Shown piece after piece: positions 16,764-23,360 of a stretch of 23,360 nt of DNA (position 1 is the first letter of the stretch; every line of letters begins with the position of its first letter). A program made the position numbers and the translations under genes. A model generated the notes under the pieces. That model was not told the origin of the DNA. It searched no databases and worked only from the letters and a program-made list of their open reading frames with translations. This stretch comes from an uncultured Collinsella sp. (GTDB lineage: Bacteria; Actinomycetota; Coriobacteriia; Coriobacteriales; Coriobacteriaceae), in assembly GCA_958452935.1 (NCBI GenBank), contig CAUDVX010000029.1:1-23360 (forward strand), written 5' to 3'.

Positions 16764-17507
16764 CTATTGCATCGGGTCGGACAGGACCCGCTCGATCTCT
16801 GATGCGGGGAGCGCGCCTTGGCGCAGGATCTGGAGCTCGCCGCGCTGAAACGACACGATGGTTGAGGCGTCGCGACACGGGGTCTCACCTGCATCGACAG
16901 CCACATCGACCCCCTCCAGGATGCGCTCCTCCACCGTGACAAAACTTGCCGGCGCGGGCGCGCCGTGCGTGTTGGCGCTGGTGCAGGCAAGAGGGCTGCC
17001 GCAGGCGCGGATGAGCGCCTGAACCACGGGCGAGGCCGAAGCGCGAAGTGCCACCGTGTCGTCGGCGGCGCGCATAAAGGTCGGCACGCAGGGGGCCGCC
17101 TTGACCACGATAGTCAGGGCGCCCGGCCAGCATCGTCGGGCGAGCACGCGGGCCTCGTTAGGGATATCCACGCCATAGCGGTCGAGTGCCTCGGCATCAT
17201 CGACCAGCCAGGCAACCGTTTGGGTGAGCTCGCGCTGCTTGAGGGTAAAGATGCGACGATATCCGGTACCGAGGGCGGGGGCCGCGGCGCCGTTGACGGT
17301 GGCCTGCGGATCGCGCGGCCACGGCAGAGGTTCACTTGTATCTTGTGGAACGGCATCCGAGAAGGCGTTGACCGCCACGGCGACACCGTAGACCGTCTCG
17401 GTTGGAATAAGCGCCAGGCCGCCGCGACCGAGTAGCTCGGCCGTGCGCTCGACTGCAAGCCGATGCGGCTCGCGCGCTCCCTCGTATACCCGATAGACCG
17501 TCTGCAT
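16764..17507 (-). CDS. tsaC: L-threonylcarbamoyladenylate synthase (TsaC/Sua5/YrdC family)
   Basis: Makes threonylcarbamoyl-AMP from threonine, bicarbonate and ATP, the first step of t6A modification at position 37 of ANN-decoding tRNAs. PTETVYG (35-41), K90-Q-R92 in FTLKQREL and the SAN motif (TSANTHG) are the family hallmarks. The C-terminal Sua5 domain is absent. The length of 247 residues exceeds the usual 190-210 because of an extra segment of about 34 residues (48-81, Pro/Ala-rich) between PTETVYG and the KxR strand. It is the first gene upstream of glpK. Confidence 0.92.
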   Translation of the reverse strand: MQTVYRVYEGAREPHRLAVERTAELLGRGGLALIPTETVYGVAVAVNAFSDAVPQDTSEPLPWPRDPQATVNGAAAPALGTGYRRIFTLKQRELTQTVAWLVDDAEALDRYGVDIPNEARVLARRCWPGALTIVVKAAPCVPTFMRAADDTVALRASASPVVQALIRACGSPLACTSANTHGAPAPASFVTVEERILEGVDVAVDAGETPCRDASTIVSFQRGELQILRQGALPASEIERVLSDPMQ

Positions 17508-17641
17508 GTGTATGCCAGCCCCTTACGCTCTGGTGCAAGTTTGTTTACTGTGGGGCATTCTCGCACGAAACGTTCAACCTATTTGCCCAGAGCGCATGTT
17601 GGTTTGGTGAGCGGCTCTAGTAGTCGGTGAAAGTGAGGGGG

Positions 17642-18088
17642 TTATTGGACAGCTACGAACTTCTTTGGTCTTCCGGCGTGACGTTCTTGGGCGGCGTAAC
17701 GTTCGATGCTGTCTATCGTTATCATCCGACGACCGTCGACGAGTTCAACATCGAGCTTTCCGGCTTTGACCAGCGCGGTGATCCGCGGAGCAGAGACTTT
17801 GAGGTCCAGTGCTGCGTCTTTAAATGTGCGGCACGCCGCTTCCCGAGCGCCCTCGTGGTCGATTTCGACTGAAAGGGCCACGACCTCGGCCGAGCGTTCG
17901 TACCCTGCCGGAGTCAAACCGTTGTTGAGATCGTCGGCCAAAAACGCCATCAGCGCCTCGGTGGCATGGGCAATCGCTTCTTCGCGCGTATCGCCATCGG
18001 CAAAGGCGCCGGGAATCTGCGGGAAGCTGGCGCAGTAACCGTCGTCTTCTTTTATGAGAACGCAGTCATAGGTAAATCGCTGCCTCAT
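17642..18088 (-). CDS. hicB: HicB-family antitoxin with DNA-binding C-terminus
   Basis: Antitoxin expected to bind and block HicA and to repress its own operon. Residues 1-55 form the degraded-RNase-H-like HicB fold (DCVLIKEDDGYCASFPQIPG, then the TREEAIAHATEAL helix). Residues 95-135 (VSAPRITALVKAGKLDVELVDGRRMI, in part) resemble a helix-turn-helix with a wing. Length is 148 residues. I chose the ATG at 18088 because GGAGG lies 4 bases upstream; a start at 18133 would overlap hicA. It follows hicA by 11 bases, the classic hicAB order. Confidence 0.9.
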   Translation of the reverse strand: MRQRFTYDCVLIKEDDGYCASFPQIPGAFADGDTREEAIAHATEALMAFLADDLNNGLTPAGYERSAEVVALSVEIDHEGAREAACRTFKDAALDLKVSAPRITALVKAGKLDVELVDGRRMITIDSIERYAAQERHAGRPKKFVAVQ

Positions 18089-18099
18089 TTTGCCTCCAA

Positions 18100-18285
18100 C
18101 TACCATCCAGCTTGGCGACGAATACTTGCCCACGTGCCCTTCTTTGGTCGATCACCACCAGAGCCGTTCACGGTGACAGCACGGTCACCAGAAACATACT
18201 TAGCATGACTACCGACTTGCGCGACCTTCACGAATCCATCGTGCTTGAGTAGGGCAATGATTTCCCGAAAGGTAGGAGGTTGCAT
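18100..18285 (-). CDS. hicA: HicA-family mRNA interferase toxin
   Basis: Small toxin expected to cleave mRNA independently of ribosomes. The dsRBD-like fold is clear: FREIIALLKHDGF, the catalytic GSHAKY motif (H27), then a strand and the basic KKGTWASIRRQAG end. At 61 residues it is of typical size. GAAAGAGG precedes the ATG. It is paired with hicB and lies within an otherwise conserved housekeeping order, indicating acquisition as a module. Confidence 0.9.
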   Translation of the reverse strand: MQPPTFREIIALLKHDGFVKVAQVGSHAKYVSGDRAVTVNGSGGDRPKKGTWASIRRQAGW

Positions 18286-18309
18286 GGGCCGACCTCTTTC
18301 AGCCGTCCT

Positions 18310-18339
18310 AATTATAAACTACTTTATAATTTTTGCTAA
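18310..18339 (-). promoter_or_regulatory. hicAB promoter with overlapping palindromic operator
   Basis: On the minus strand TTAGCA (18339-18334), a 17-base spacer and a perfect TATAAT (18316-18311) lie upstream of hicA. An AT-rich inverted repeat AATTATAAA-N4-TTTATAATT (18310-18331) covers the -10 box and spacer, the expected site for HicB autorepression. Confidence 0.75.
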
Positions 18340-18353
18340 CCAGTTAATAAATA

Positions 18354-19601
18354 TTACTGGCGCTGTTTGGGCTCGGTGACGATGGCTCGGACGATGCGGG
18401 GGCGATCGGTGAGGTCGTGGACGATGCACACGTCCGACAGACCCGCTTGACGACAGAGCTCGGCCGCAGCGTCGAGCGCGCCCTCGTAGAGCTCGCAGGC
18501 AAACAGGCCGCCGGCGCGCAGCATGTAGGGCGCCGCGTTGAGCAGACGGCGGAAGATATCGAGGCCGTCGGCGCCGCCCTCGAGCGCCAGGTCGGGCTCA
18601 AAGTCCTTGACCTCGCGCGGCAGTGAGCGCATGACATCGGTGGGGATGTAGGGCGGGTTGGAGACGAGTACGTCAAAGGTGCCCCACTCTTCGCGGGGAA
18701 TGGAGCTCACCAGGTTCGTGAGGCTAAAGGCGACCTCGTCGGACGTGAGGCCAAGCGCATCGCGGTTTTTGGTAGCAAGGTCGATGGCGCGCGGCTCGAT
18801 ATCGGTAGCAGTGCAGGTGACGTGGCCGCGACGCTCCCAGGCAAGCGAGAGCGAGATGCAGCCCGTGCCGCAGCCGACCTCGAGAACGCGGGCAGTGCGG
18901 GGCTCGGCTGGGGCGGGTGCAGCAGCATCCTGAGCCGAAGCCGTCTCCTGGTCGGCGCCCTCAATGGCGATGCCGTATTCGTCGAGCTCGGGCTCGGCGG
19001 CTTCCGCGGCTTCGGCTTCTGCTGCCTGCGCGGCTTCCTCGGCCTCGCGATCGGCTAGCTCCTCGGCATAGGCGCGGCTACCGAGCACGTCGCTACCCAG
19101 CGCAGCCTCATCGGCGGCCGTCAGGTTGGCGGCACGGCGCTCGGCGGTCGCGCGTTCACCTGCCAGCGCGGCCTCGGCTTTGCGAGCCTGCTCGACCTCA
19201 TCGTTCCAAGGCAGCTCCACGCGCTGGCGGGCGGCGGCCTCGGGGCTCAGCACCTCGGCATCCAGATAGTTCAGGACCTCTTCGACGAGCATCTCGGTCT
19301 CGGGGCGCGGAATGAGCACACCGGGGGCGCACGCGACGTCGATCATGCGAAACTGCGTGCTACCGGTGATGTATTGCAGCGGCTCGCCCTTCGCGCGACG
19401 GACGACCGCCGCGTGCATGGTCTCGAGCTGCGCTGCGTCAAGTGTCTCGTCCATGCGCATATACAAGTCGATACGCGCCAGGCCCGTTGCCGCACACAGC
19501 AGCCACTCGGCAGAAAGACGGGGATGCTCCTCACCGCGCTCGGCCAGGTACTCCTTGGTCCACTCGAGACAACGCTTGATGGTCCAGATCTCGTTTGCCA
19601 T
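18354..19601 (-). CDS. prmC: Peptide chain release factor N5-glutamine methyltransferase (PrmC/HemK) with large insertion
   Basis: Methylates the Gln of the GGQ motif in release factors using S-adenosylmethionine. The N-terminal helical domain is at 1-75, with the IPRPETE motif at 97-103. The SAM-binding motif VLEVGCGTG is at 239-247 and the catalytic NPPY at 315-318. The length of 415 residues is far above the usual 280 because residues about 116-235 form an Ala/Glu-rich, probably helical or disordered insertion between the two domains. Conserved motifs on both sides are intact and in one frame, so the enzyme is probably active. The ATG at 19601 has GGAGG 5 bases upstream. It lies 632 bases downstream of its substrate gene prfA. 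Confidence 0.93.
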   Translation of the reverse strand: MANEIWTIKRCLEWTKEYLAERGEEHPRLSAEWLLCAATGLARIDLYMRMDETLDAAQLETMHAAVVRRAKGEPLQYITGSTQFRMIDVACAPGVLIPRPETEMLVEEVLNYLDAEVLSPEAAARQRVELPWNDEVEQARKAEAALAGERATAERRAANLTAADEAALGSDVLGSRAYAEELADREAEEAAQAAEAEAAEAAEPELDEYGIAIEGADQETASAQDAAAPAPAEPRTARVLEVGCGTGCISLSLAWERRGHVTCTATDIEPRAIDLATKNRDALGLTSDEVAFSLTNLVSSIPREEWGTFDVLVSNPPYIPTDVMRSLPREVKDFEPDLALEGGADGLDIFRRLLNAAPYMLRAGGLFACELYEGALDAAAELCRQAGLSDVCIVHDLTDRPRIVRAIVTEPKQRQ

Positions 19602-19993
19602 GGGGTCCTCCCCTCTTAAGCGCCGAGCGGCGCGCGAATGTCGGAGCAGATTGTACGCGAGGGTGGCACGCAGCAAGGGACGATTGGAAGCGATTATCGA
19701 GAATCAGCCCAGAATTTTGCTTGGATTGCAATCGAAGCGTTCATTCGCCGACGTCTAAATCTGCATCCGTCAAGCTTTTGGTAAGGTTGCCCCAAAACTG
19801 ACCAATATCTAACCAAGAACTTGCCAAATCACTTGACGCGCGACGCATCAAAAATCGCCCCGCGACTTCTTGGACAATTTCTCGAGCAATATTTTCAATA
19901 GCGGCTACATGCCGACAATTACTTTAAGCAGGTAAGCAGCTTAATATCCAACAAAGCAGATTAAATAAACTCGAAAAGTATTTTACCCAACCC

Positions 19994-20022
19994 AGTCATT
20001 TAAGAACGTCCCCAATGACTAC
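19994..20022 (-). repeat. REP-like unit 1 (GTAG-headed)
   Basis: On the minus strand it begins GTAGTCATT (20022-20014), runs through GGGGACGTTCTTAA and ends in ATGACT, so that AGTCATT (20020-20014) and AATGACT (20000-19994) can pair. A GTAG head before an imperfect palindrome is the layout of REP sequences. The same core recurs at 21509-21566. Confidence 0.75.
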
Positions 20023-20047
20023 CTCTAGGGCGCCGCAGGTTGAGCAT

Positions 20048-20064
20048 AAGTCCCCAATGACTAC
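20048..20064 (-). repeat. REP-like unit 2, truncated
   Basis: The head GTAGTCATTGGGGACTT repeats unit 1 and then diverges. Each unit is followed on the plus strand by a CCGCAGGT-(T/A)-GAG copy (20033-20044 and 20068-20079), so the pair looks like a short tandem duplication. Confidence 0.65.
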
Positions 20065-20083
20065 CCGCCGCAGGTAGAGGACG

Positions 20084-20231
20084 GACAGCGAGCGGGCCGC
20101 ATTTGAGACAAGGTGACGTGAAACGAAAGGGCGCTGACCTTCTGGTCGCGCCCTTGAAGTTGAACGTCAGATTGTCCAAATGCGGCCCGCGCAGCGTCGG
20201 CCGGTCCGCCGTTCGGTAGAACGGCGGAACC
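20084..20231 (-). repeat. Two-hairpin intergenic repeat, copy 2 (after prfA)
   Basis: Same architecture as at 4511-4660. Read on the minus strand it starts 2 bases past the prfA stop codon. Hairpin A is a 12-bp stem (20219-20231 with 20203-20214, one bulge) with the TACC loop. The GACGCTGCGCG linker follows. The outer arms GCGGGCCGCATTTG (20092-20105) and CAAATGCGGCCCGC (20177-20190) pair perfectly. The inner stem (20127-20134 with 20148-20155) is capped by GACC-AGAA-GGTC with the same bulged base. T-rich sequence follows on the minus strand, so it can also terminate prfA transcription. Confidence 0.85.
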
Positions 20232-20233
20232 TA

Positions 20234-21301
20234 CTACACGGCCTGTGCCAGCTTCTCGGCTCGCTCGGCGGCGGCAAGTGCCTCGATGACGGTGCCGAGC
20301 TGATCGCCCAGAAGGACGCCGTTGTAGGTGGAGTTGAAGCCGATACGATGATCGGTCACGCGGTCCTGGGGCTGGTTGTAGGTACGGATCTTCTCGGAAC
20401 GGTTGCCGTGACCGATCTGGCTCTGGCGCTCGGCGCCGAGCTCGGCCTGCTGCTTCTCGAGTTCCATCTCGTACAGACGGGCACGCAGCATCTGCATGCA
20501 GACCTCGCGGTTCTGGATCTGGGAACGCTGCTCCTGCGACTGCACCACGGTATTGGTGGGCAGGTGGGTGATGCGCACGGCGGAGTAGGTGGTGTTAACG
20601 CACTGACCGCCAGGGCCGGAGGCGCAGTAGGTGTCGATGCGCAGGTCGGACTGGTTGATCTGAACGTCGATCTCCTCGGCCTCGGGAAGCACGGCGACGG
20701 TTGCCGTGGAGGTCTGGATGCGGCCCTGGGACTCGGTCTTGGGGACGCGCTGGACACGGTGCACGCCGGACTCGAACTTCATAACGGAGTAAACGCGGTC
20801 GCCCTCGACCTTGAACTCGATGGACTTAAAGCCGCCGGCCTCGCTGGGGCTGGAGTCGAGCACGGTGGTCTTCCAGCCGCGCGACTCGCAGAAGCGCTGG
20901 TACATCTTGTACAGATCGCCGGCAAAGATGGCCGCCTCGTCGCCACCGGCGGCGGAGCGGATCTCGACGATGGTATTCTTGTCGTCGTTGGGGTCGCTCG
21001 GGATGAGCATGTACTTGATATCTTCCTCGAGCTGGGGGAGCTTGGCCTCGTTCTCGGAGATGTCCATCTGGAGCATCTCCTTCTCGTCCGCGTCGGTCGT
21101 GTCGCGGAGCATTTCCTTGGCGGCCTCGATGTCATCGAGCGCGCCGATGTACTCGCGCGAGGCCGCGATGAGGTCGGACTGGTGCGCGTACTCCTTGTTG
21201 AGACGCGTGAACTCCTTAATATCGGAGGCGACGGCCGGGTCGGAGAGCTTCTTCTCGAGCTCCTCGTAGGCCTTGATGATCTTTTCGAGCTTGTCGCGCA
21301 T
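20234..21301 (-). CDS. prfA: Peptide chain release factor 1
   Basis: Recognises UAA and UAG stop codons and triggers peptide release on the ribosome. The codon-recognition tripeptide is PKT (187-189), the PxT form that defines RF1 rather than RF2. The catalytic GGQ is at 231-233, in GPGGQCVNTT, where the residue after Gln is Cys instead of the common His or Ser. Length is 355 residues, standard. The ATG at 21301 has a GGAG site about 8 bases upstream. The gene ends in two TAG codons back to back, both RF1-read. Its modifying enzyme PrmC is encoded downstream. Confidence 0.97.
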   Translation of the reverse strand: MRDKLEKIIKAYEELEKKLSDPAVASDIKEFTRLNKEYAHQSDLIAASREYIGALDDIEAAKEMLRDTTDADEKEMLQMDISENEAKLPQLEEDIKYMLIPSDPNDDKNTIVEIRSAAGGDEAAIFAGDLYKMYQRFCESRGWKTTVLDSSPSEAGGFKSIEFKVEGDRVYSVMKFESGVHRVQRVPKTESQGRIQTSTATVAVLPEAEEIDVQINQSDLRIDTYCASGPGGQCVNTTYSAVRITHLPTNTVVQSQEQRSQIQNREVCMQMLRARLYEMELEKQQAELGAERQSQIGHGNRSEKIRTYNQPQDRVTDHRIGFNSTYNGVLLGDQLGTVIEALAAAERAEKLAQAV

Positions 21302-21603
21302 GGCGGGACTCCTTTATATGCGTGAAGGTGAAAATCGGCAGAGTTGATGGGGCGCGCGGCGCCACTGCGGGGGTAAGCCCGGCTAGAACATGTCGATCTT
21401 CAGATACATGCGCATCCCTTCGCGTATGGGGTACATAGTTGCGGTCTAACCCATACATGATAGCGTGCGCAGGCAAACCTGCATATAACCCGCACGGAAT
21501 GAGTGGACGTAGCCGTTGGGGACGTTCCTTAACGACTAGTCGTTTAAGAACGTCCCCAACGGCTACCCAACGGCTAGCAAAGGGACTGTCGCTTTTTCGC
21601 ATT
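21302..21603. other. Intergenic region upstream of prfA
   Basis: No gene is visible. It contains the inverted REP-like pair at 21509-21566 and a looser inverted repeat (TATGGGGT near 21425-21432 facing AACCCATA near 21449-21456). I could not pick out a convincing prfA promoter. No typical T-tailed terminator follows the M20 peptidase gene. Confidence 0.45.
21509..21566. repeat. 58-bp inverted pair of REP-like units
   Basis: Outer arms of 18 bp (21509-21526 with 21549-21566) pair perfectly and begin with GTAG on each strand. The centre ACGACT-AGTCGT is also palindromic, with only two mismatched positions between. Each half matches the GTAG-(T/C)C(A/G)TT-GGGGACGTTC unit seen at 19994-20022, so this is two units tail to tail. 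A short direct repeat, CCAACGGCTA, follows it. Confidence 0.8.
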
Positions 21604-23019
21604 CTAGAGCGTCTGAAGCAGAGCGACGAGGAAGCGGATGCCCTGGAGGTAGGCGCGGCGGGTGATGCGCTCGTTGGTGCCGTGGACGCCGCGATCACAC
21701 TCGTCGTCATCAACCACAAAGGCCGAGAAGCGAATGCACTCAGGGCAAATGTGCTGGTAGTTGGCAGCGTCGGTCGCACCGATCACGGTCGAGGGCACAA
21801 TTGCCACTGGCTCGAATGATCCATTTTCCTCCGTCCCCTTTGGATCACGGAAATAGCGGGCAGCGATGGAGCGAACCGCCTCGAGGCCGGGACCACCGAT
21901 GCGCGGGGACGGCGAGGGTTCGGAGCTGCCGGGGCCTAGCTCCACTTCGACACGACCGGCAAGGTCCGCCCCGGCAACCGCCTCACGGCAGCGCGCCACA
22001 ACGTCGGCCACGCTCGTGCCCTCGAGCATGCGGAAGTTGATGTTGGCCCACATATCCTGCGGCATTACGTTGGCGCCGGTGCTGCCACCCTCGATCTGCG
22101 TGGGCGCGCAGGTGGTCGTCACCAGCGGATAGAGCTTCTTGCTGGCGAGGCAATCGCGGACAATAGCATCCCCGTTTGCGGCAATTTCATCGGCCGTGTA
22201 GAGCCCCAACTCGACGAGCTGGGCGGCAAGCAAGTCGGTCACGCGCGTCGGCCACTCGATATCGCAGATTGCGGTGATGGCACGGCTGAGCACCTCAAGC
22301 GACGTGCCGCCGTAGGGGTTGGAAGAATGTCCACCCACACTCTTTGTCTTGAGCACAATGTCGGCATAGCCCTTCTCCGCGAGGTCGGCGTGCATGAGCC
22401 AACCCTCGCCCGCGCTGTACTCGGCAGCCGGAACGATGCGGTAGTCGCCCTCGTCGATCAGGTACTCAAGCTCAATGCCGCGCTCCTCGAGCACGCGGCC
22501 GATGGCGCCTGCGCCGTACTGCGTCGTCTCCTCGTCCTGGCCAAAGGCCAGGAGCAGCGTGCGCTCGTGCTGCCAACCGTGCGCCAGCGCATACTCGACA
22601 GCCTCGAGAATGCCTGCGACCTGGTCCTTCATGTCGATCGCGCCGCGGCCCCAGATGTAGGTGTCGTCCACGTGCCCGCTAAAGGGGGCGTGCGTCCAGT
22701 CGGCCTCGGTACCCGGCACCACGGGAACCACATCCATGTGACCCATGAGCATAACGGGTTCGAGTGCGGGGTCGGAGCCGGAAAGCGTCACCAGCAACGA
22801 ATGGTCGATAAGCTCGACCTCGCCCGCCGCAAATACATGCGGCCAGGCCTGCTGCATATAGGCGCGCAGGTCGTCGAAGGGCCGCCAGTCCACCGCCTCG
22901 GCATCCATGCTCGAGATAGTCGGAAACGACAGCACACGGCCCAAGCGCTCGCACGCGCCTGCCTCGTCTATATCGGCAAAATCGTCCTCATGCGCAAAGA
23001 AGCGCCAAACCTCGGCCAT
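21604..23019 (-). CDS. M20 family metallopeptidase (carboxypeptidase/aminoacylase type)
   Basis: Predicted cytoplasmic di-zinc hydrolase acting on a peptide or N-acylated amino acid. The M20 ligands are visible: H94 and D96 in GHMDVVPV, D129 in GRGAIDMKD and the catalytic pair E163-E164 in GQDEETTQYGA. VGGHSSNPYGGTSLE marks the lid/dimerisation domain, and a late His (VHGTNERI) completes the site. Length is 471 residues, matching the long CPS1/PM20D1-like branch. I chose the ATG at 23019 (AAAGGA 5 bases upstream) over an upstream start at 23073. It lies just downstream of an amino-acid-type ABC transporter, suggesting peptide or amino-acid use. The substrate is unknown. Confidence 0.92.
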   Translation of the reverse strand: MAEVWRFFAHEDDFADIDEAGACERLGRVLSFPTISSMDAEAVDWRPFDDLRAYMQQAWPHVFAAGEVELIDHSLLVTLSGSDPALEPVMLMGHMDVVPVVPGTEADWTHAPFSGHVDDTYIWGRGAIDMKDQVAGILEAVEYALAHGWQHERTLLLAFGQDEETTQYGAGAIGRVLEERGIELEYLIDEGDYRIVPAAEYSAGEGWLMHADLAEKGYADIVLKTKSVGGHSSNPYGGTSLEVLSRAITAICDIEWPTRVTDLLAAQLVELGLYTADEIAANGDAIVRDCLASKKLYPLVTTTCAPTQIEGGSTGANVMPQDMWANINFRMLEGTSVADVVARCREAVAGADLAGRVEVELGPGSSEPSPSPRIGGPGLEAVRSIAARYFRDPKGTEENGSFEPVAIVPSTVIGATDAANYQHICPECIRFSAFVVDDDECDRGVHGTNERITRRAYLQGIRFLVALLQTL

Positions 23020-23043
23020 GACATCCTTTCGATTGTGATGACA

Positions 23044-23068
23044 AGGGCCGCCCCACCGGAGCGGCCCT
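23044..23068 (-). terminator. Hairpin between the ABC transporter and peptidase genes
   Basis: An 11-bp GC-rich stem (23044-23054 with 23058-23068, one G-T pair) with a 3-base loop lies 23 bases after the transporter gene's stop. The minus-strand sequence after it (TTGTCATC) is a poor T tract, so it may be a weak terminator or an mRNA-stabilising hairpin. Confidence 0.55.
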
Positions 23069-23091
23069 GCCACATAAGCGTTTGCGGTCGG

Positions 23092-23360
23092 TTATTTGTC
23101 CTCGAGATAACGCGAGAGGAACTCGCGGGTGCGCTGGTGCTTGGGGTTGCCGAAGAGCTCGGCCGGCGCGGCGTCCTCGAGGACCACGCCCTTATCCATA
23201 AAGACCACGCGGTCGGACACCGTACGGGCAAAGGCCATCTCATGCGTGACGACGACCATGGTCATGCCGTCGGCCGCGAGCTTGCGCATGACCTCGAGCA
23301 CCTCGCCCACGATCTCGGGGTCGAGTGCGGAGGTCGGCTCGTCGAACAGCATGATCTGCG
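23092..23360 (-). CDS. Polar amino-acid ABC transporter ATP-binding protein (C-terminal part)
   Basis: The gene runs off the right edge of the window; only the last 89 or so residues are present. The Walker B region with D-loop (IMLFDEPTSALDPE) and the switch histidine (VVVTHEM) are visible, and the C-terminal segment RVVFMDKGVVLEDAAPAELF is typical of GlnQ/HisP-type ATPases. It would power import of an amino acid by a membrane permease encoded outside the window. Walker A and the signature motif are not in view, and the substrate cannot be told. Confidence 0.88.
   Translation of the reverse strand, partial: QIMLFDEPTSALDPEIVGEVLEVMRKLAADGMTMVVVTHEMAFARTVSDRVVFMDKGVVLEDAAPAELFGNPKHQRTREFLSRYLEDK

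Larger units (their letters stand above)
19602..20233. other. 632-bp prfA-prmC intergenic region with repeats and an AT-rich stretch
   Basis: The part next to prfA (20084-20231) is the two-hairpin repeat, and 19994-20080 holds REP-like units. The stretch 19740-19990 is clearly more AT-rich than its surroundings. On the minus strand it has two short protein-like frames: about 25 codons ending near 19848 and, in another frame, a frame ending at 19742 that includes an ATG at 19849 and reads in part SSWLDIGQFWGNLTKSLTD. They would join if one base were added near 19855-19862. No homologue is recognised; a decayed gene remnant is possible. Confidence 0.5.

Noticed and set aside
17527..17594. CGCTCTGG/CCAGAGCG inverted repeat upstream of tsaC
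   Set aside because: The 8-bp arms are 52 bases apart with no T tract or conserved tip. The arm resembles part of repeat copy 1 (4525-4532), but the rest does not match, so I do not call it a third copy.
18341..18359. CCAGT...ACTGG hairpin at the prmC stop as a terminator
   Set aside because: The stem is short with a bulge, contains the stop codon of prmC itself and is not followed by a T run on the minus strand.
20180..21325. Plus-strand open frame opposite prfA (381 codons)
   Set aside because: It is an antisense shadow; the Leu/Gly/Val repeats are the reverse reading of RF1 coiled-coil codons.

Overview
The window looks like a chromosomal housekeeping segment of a GC-rich Gram-positive actinomycete. 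A Coriobacteriia member close to Collinsella is my best guess. This rests on high GC, SD-led genes with ATG/GTG/TTG starts, an LCP cell-wall protein, an Actinobacteria-like AtpF with a leader, and the conserved order prfA-prmC-tsaC-upp-atpIBEFHAGDC-murA. The genus is inference; no rRNA or other marker is present. All genes but one (pepT) are on the minus strand, so transcription runs mostly from high to low coordinates.

Layout from right to left, following transcription. At 23360-21604 lie the end of an amino-acid ABC transporter ATPase and an M20 peptidase. At 21301-18354 are the translation-termination pair prfA and prmC, separated by an unusual 632-bp gap full of repeats. At 18285-17642 is a hicA-hicB toxin-antitoxin module. 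At 17507-15209 are tsaC (tRNA t6A synthesis) and glpK (glycerol kinase). At 15085-14438 is upp (uracil salvage). At 14158-7275 is the complete nine-gene F1Fo ATP synthase operon atpI-B-E-F-H-A-G-D-C, closed by a strong terminator. At 7186-4661 are murA (peptidoglycan precursor synthesis) and an LCP-family wall glycopolymer transferase. At 3161-4408, on plus, is pepT. Divergent from it, at 3040-1712, is a small operon of a DtxR/MntR-like metal regulator and a homocysteine S-methyltransferase. At 1553-153 is a phosphohexomutase.

The most interesting material is non-coding. Two copies of a roughly 150-bp two-hairpin element start within 0-2 bases of the stop codons of the LCP gene and prfA. Their stems differ in sequence but keep pairing, while the tip (GACC-AGAA-GGTC plus a bulged base) and the linker (GACGCTGCGCG) are conserved. 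This is the pattern expected of a selected RNA structure or a mobile terminator-like repeat family. Separately, GTAG-headed palindromic units resembling REP sequences occur in two intergenic regions on either side of prfA, including one nearly perfect 58-bp inverted pair. An 8+8-bp palindrome lies over the divergent dtxR/pepT promoters.

Protein-level oddities include a roughly 120-residue Ala/Glu-rich insertion in PrmC, an insertion in TsaC, a signal-peptide-like leader on AtpF, altered nucleotide-loop residues in GlpK and a mixed metal site in the DtxR-like regulator. I saw no CRISPR array, tRNA, rRNA, complete insertion sequence or prophage. No wholly new multi-gene system is evident; the repeat families are the best candidates for something undescribed.
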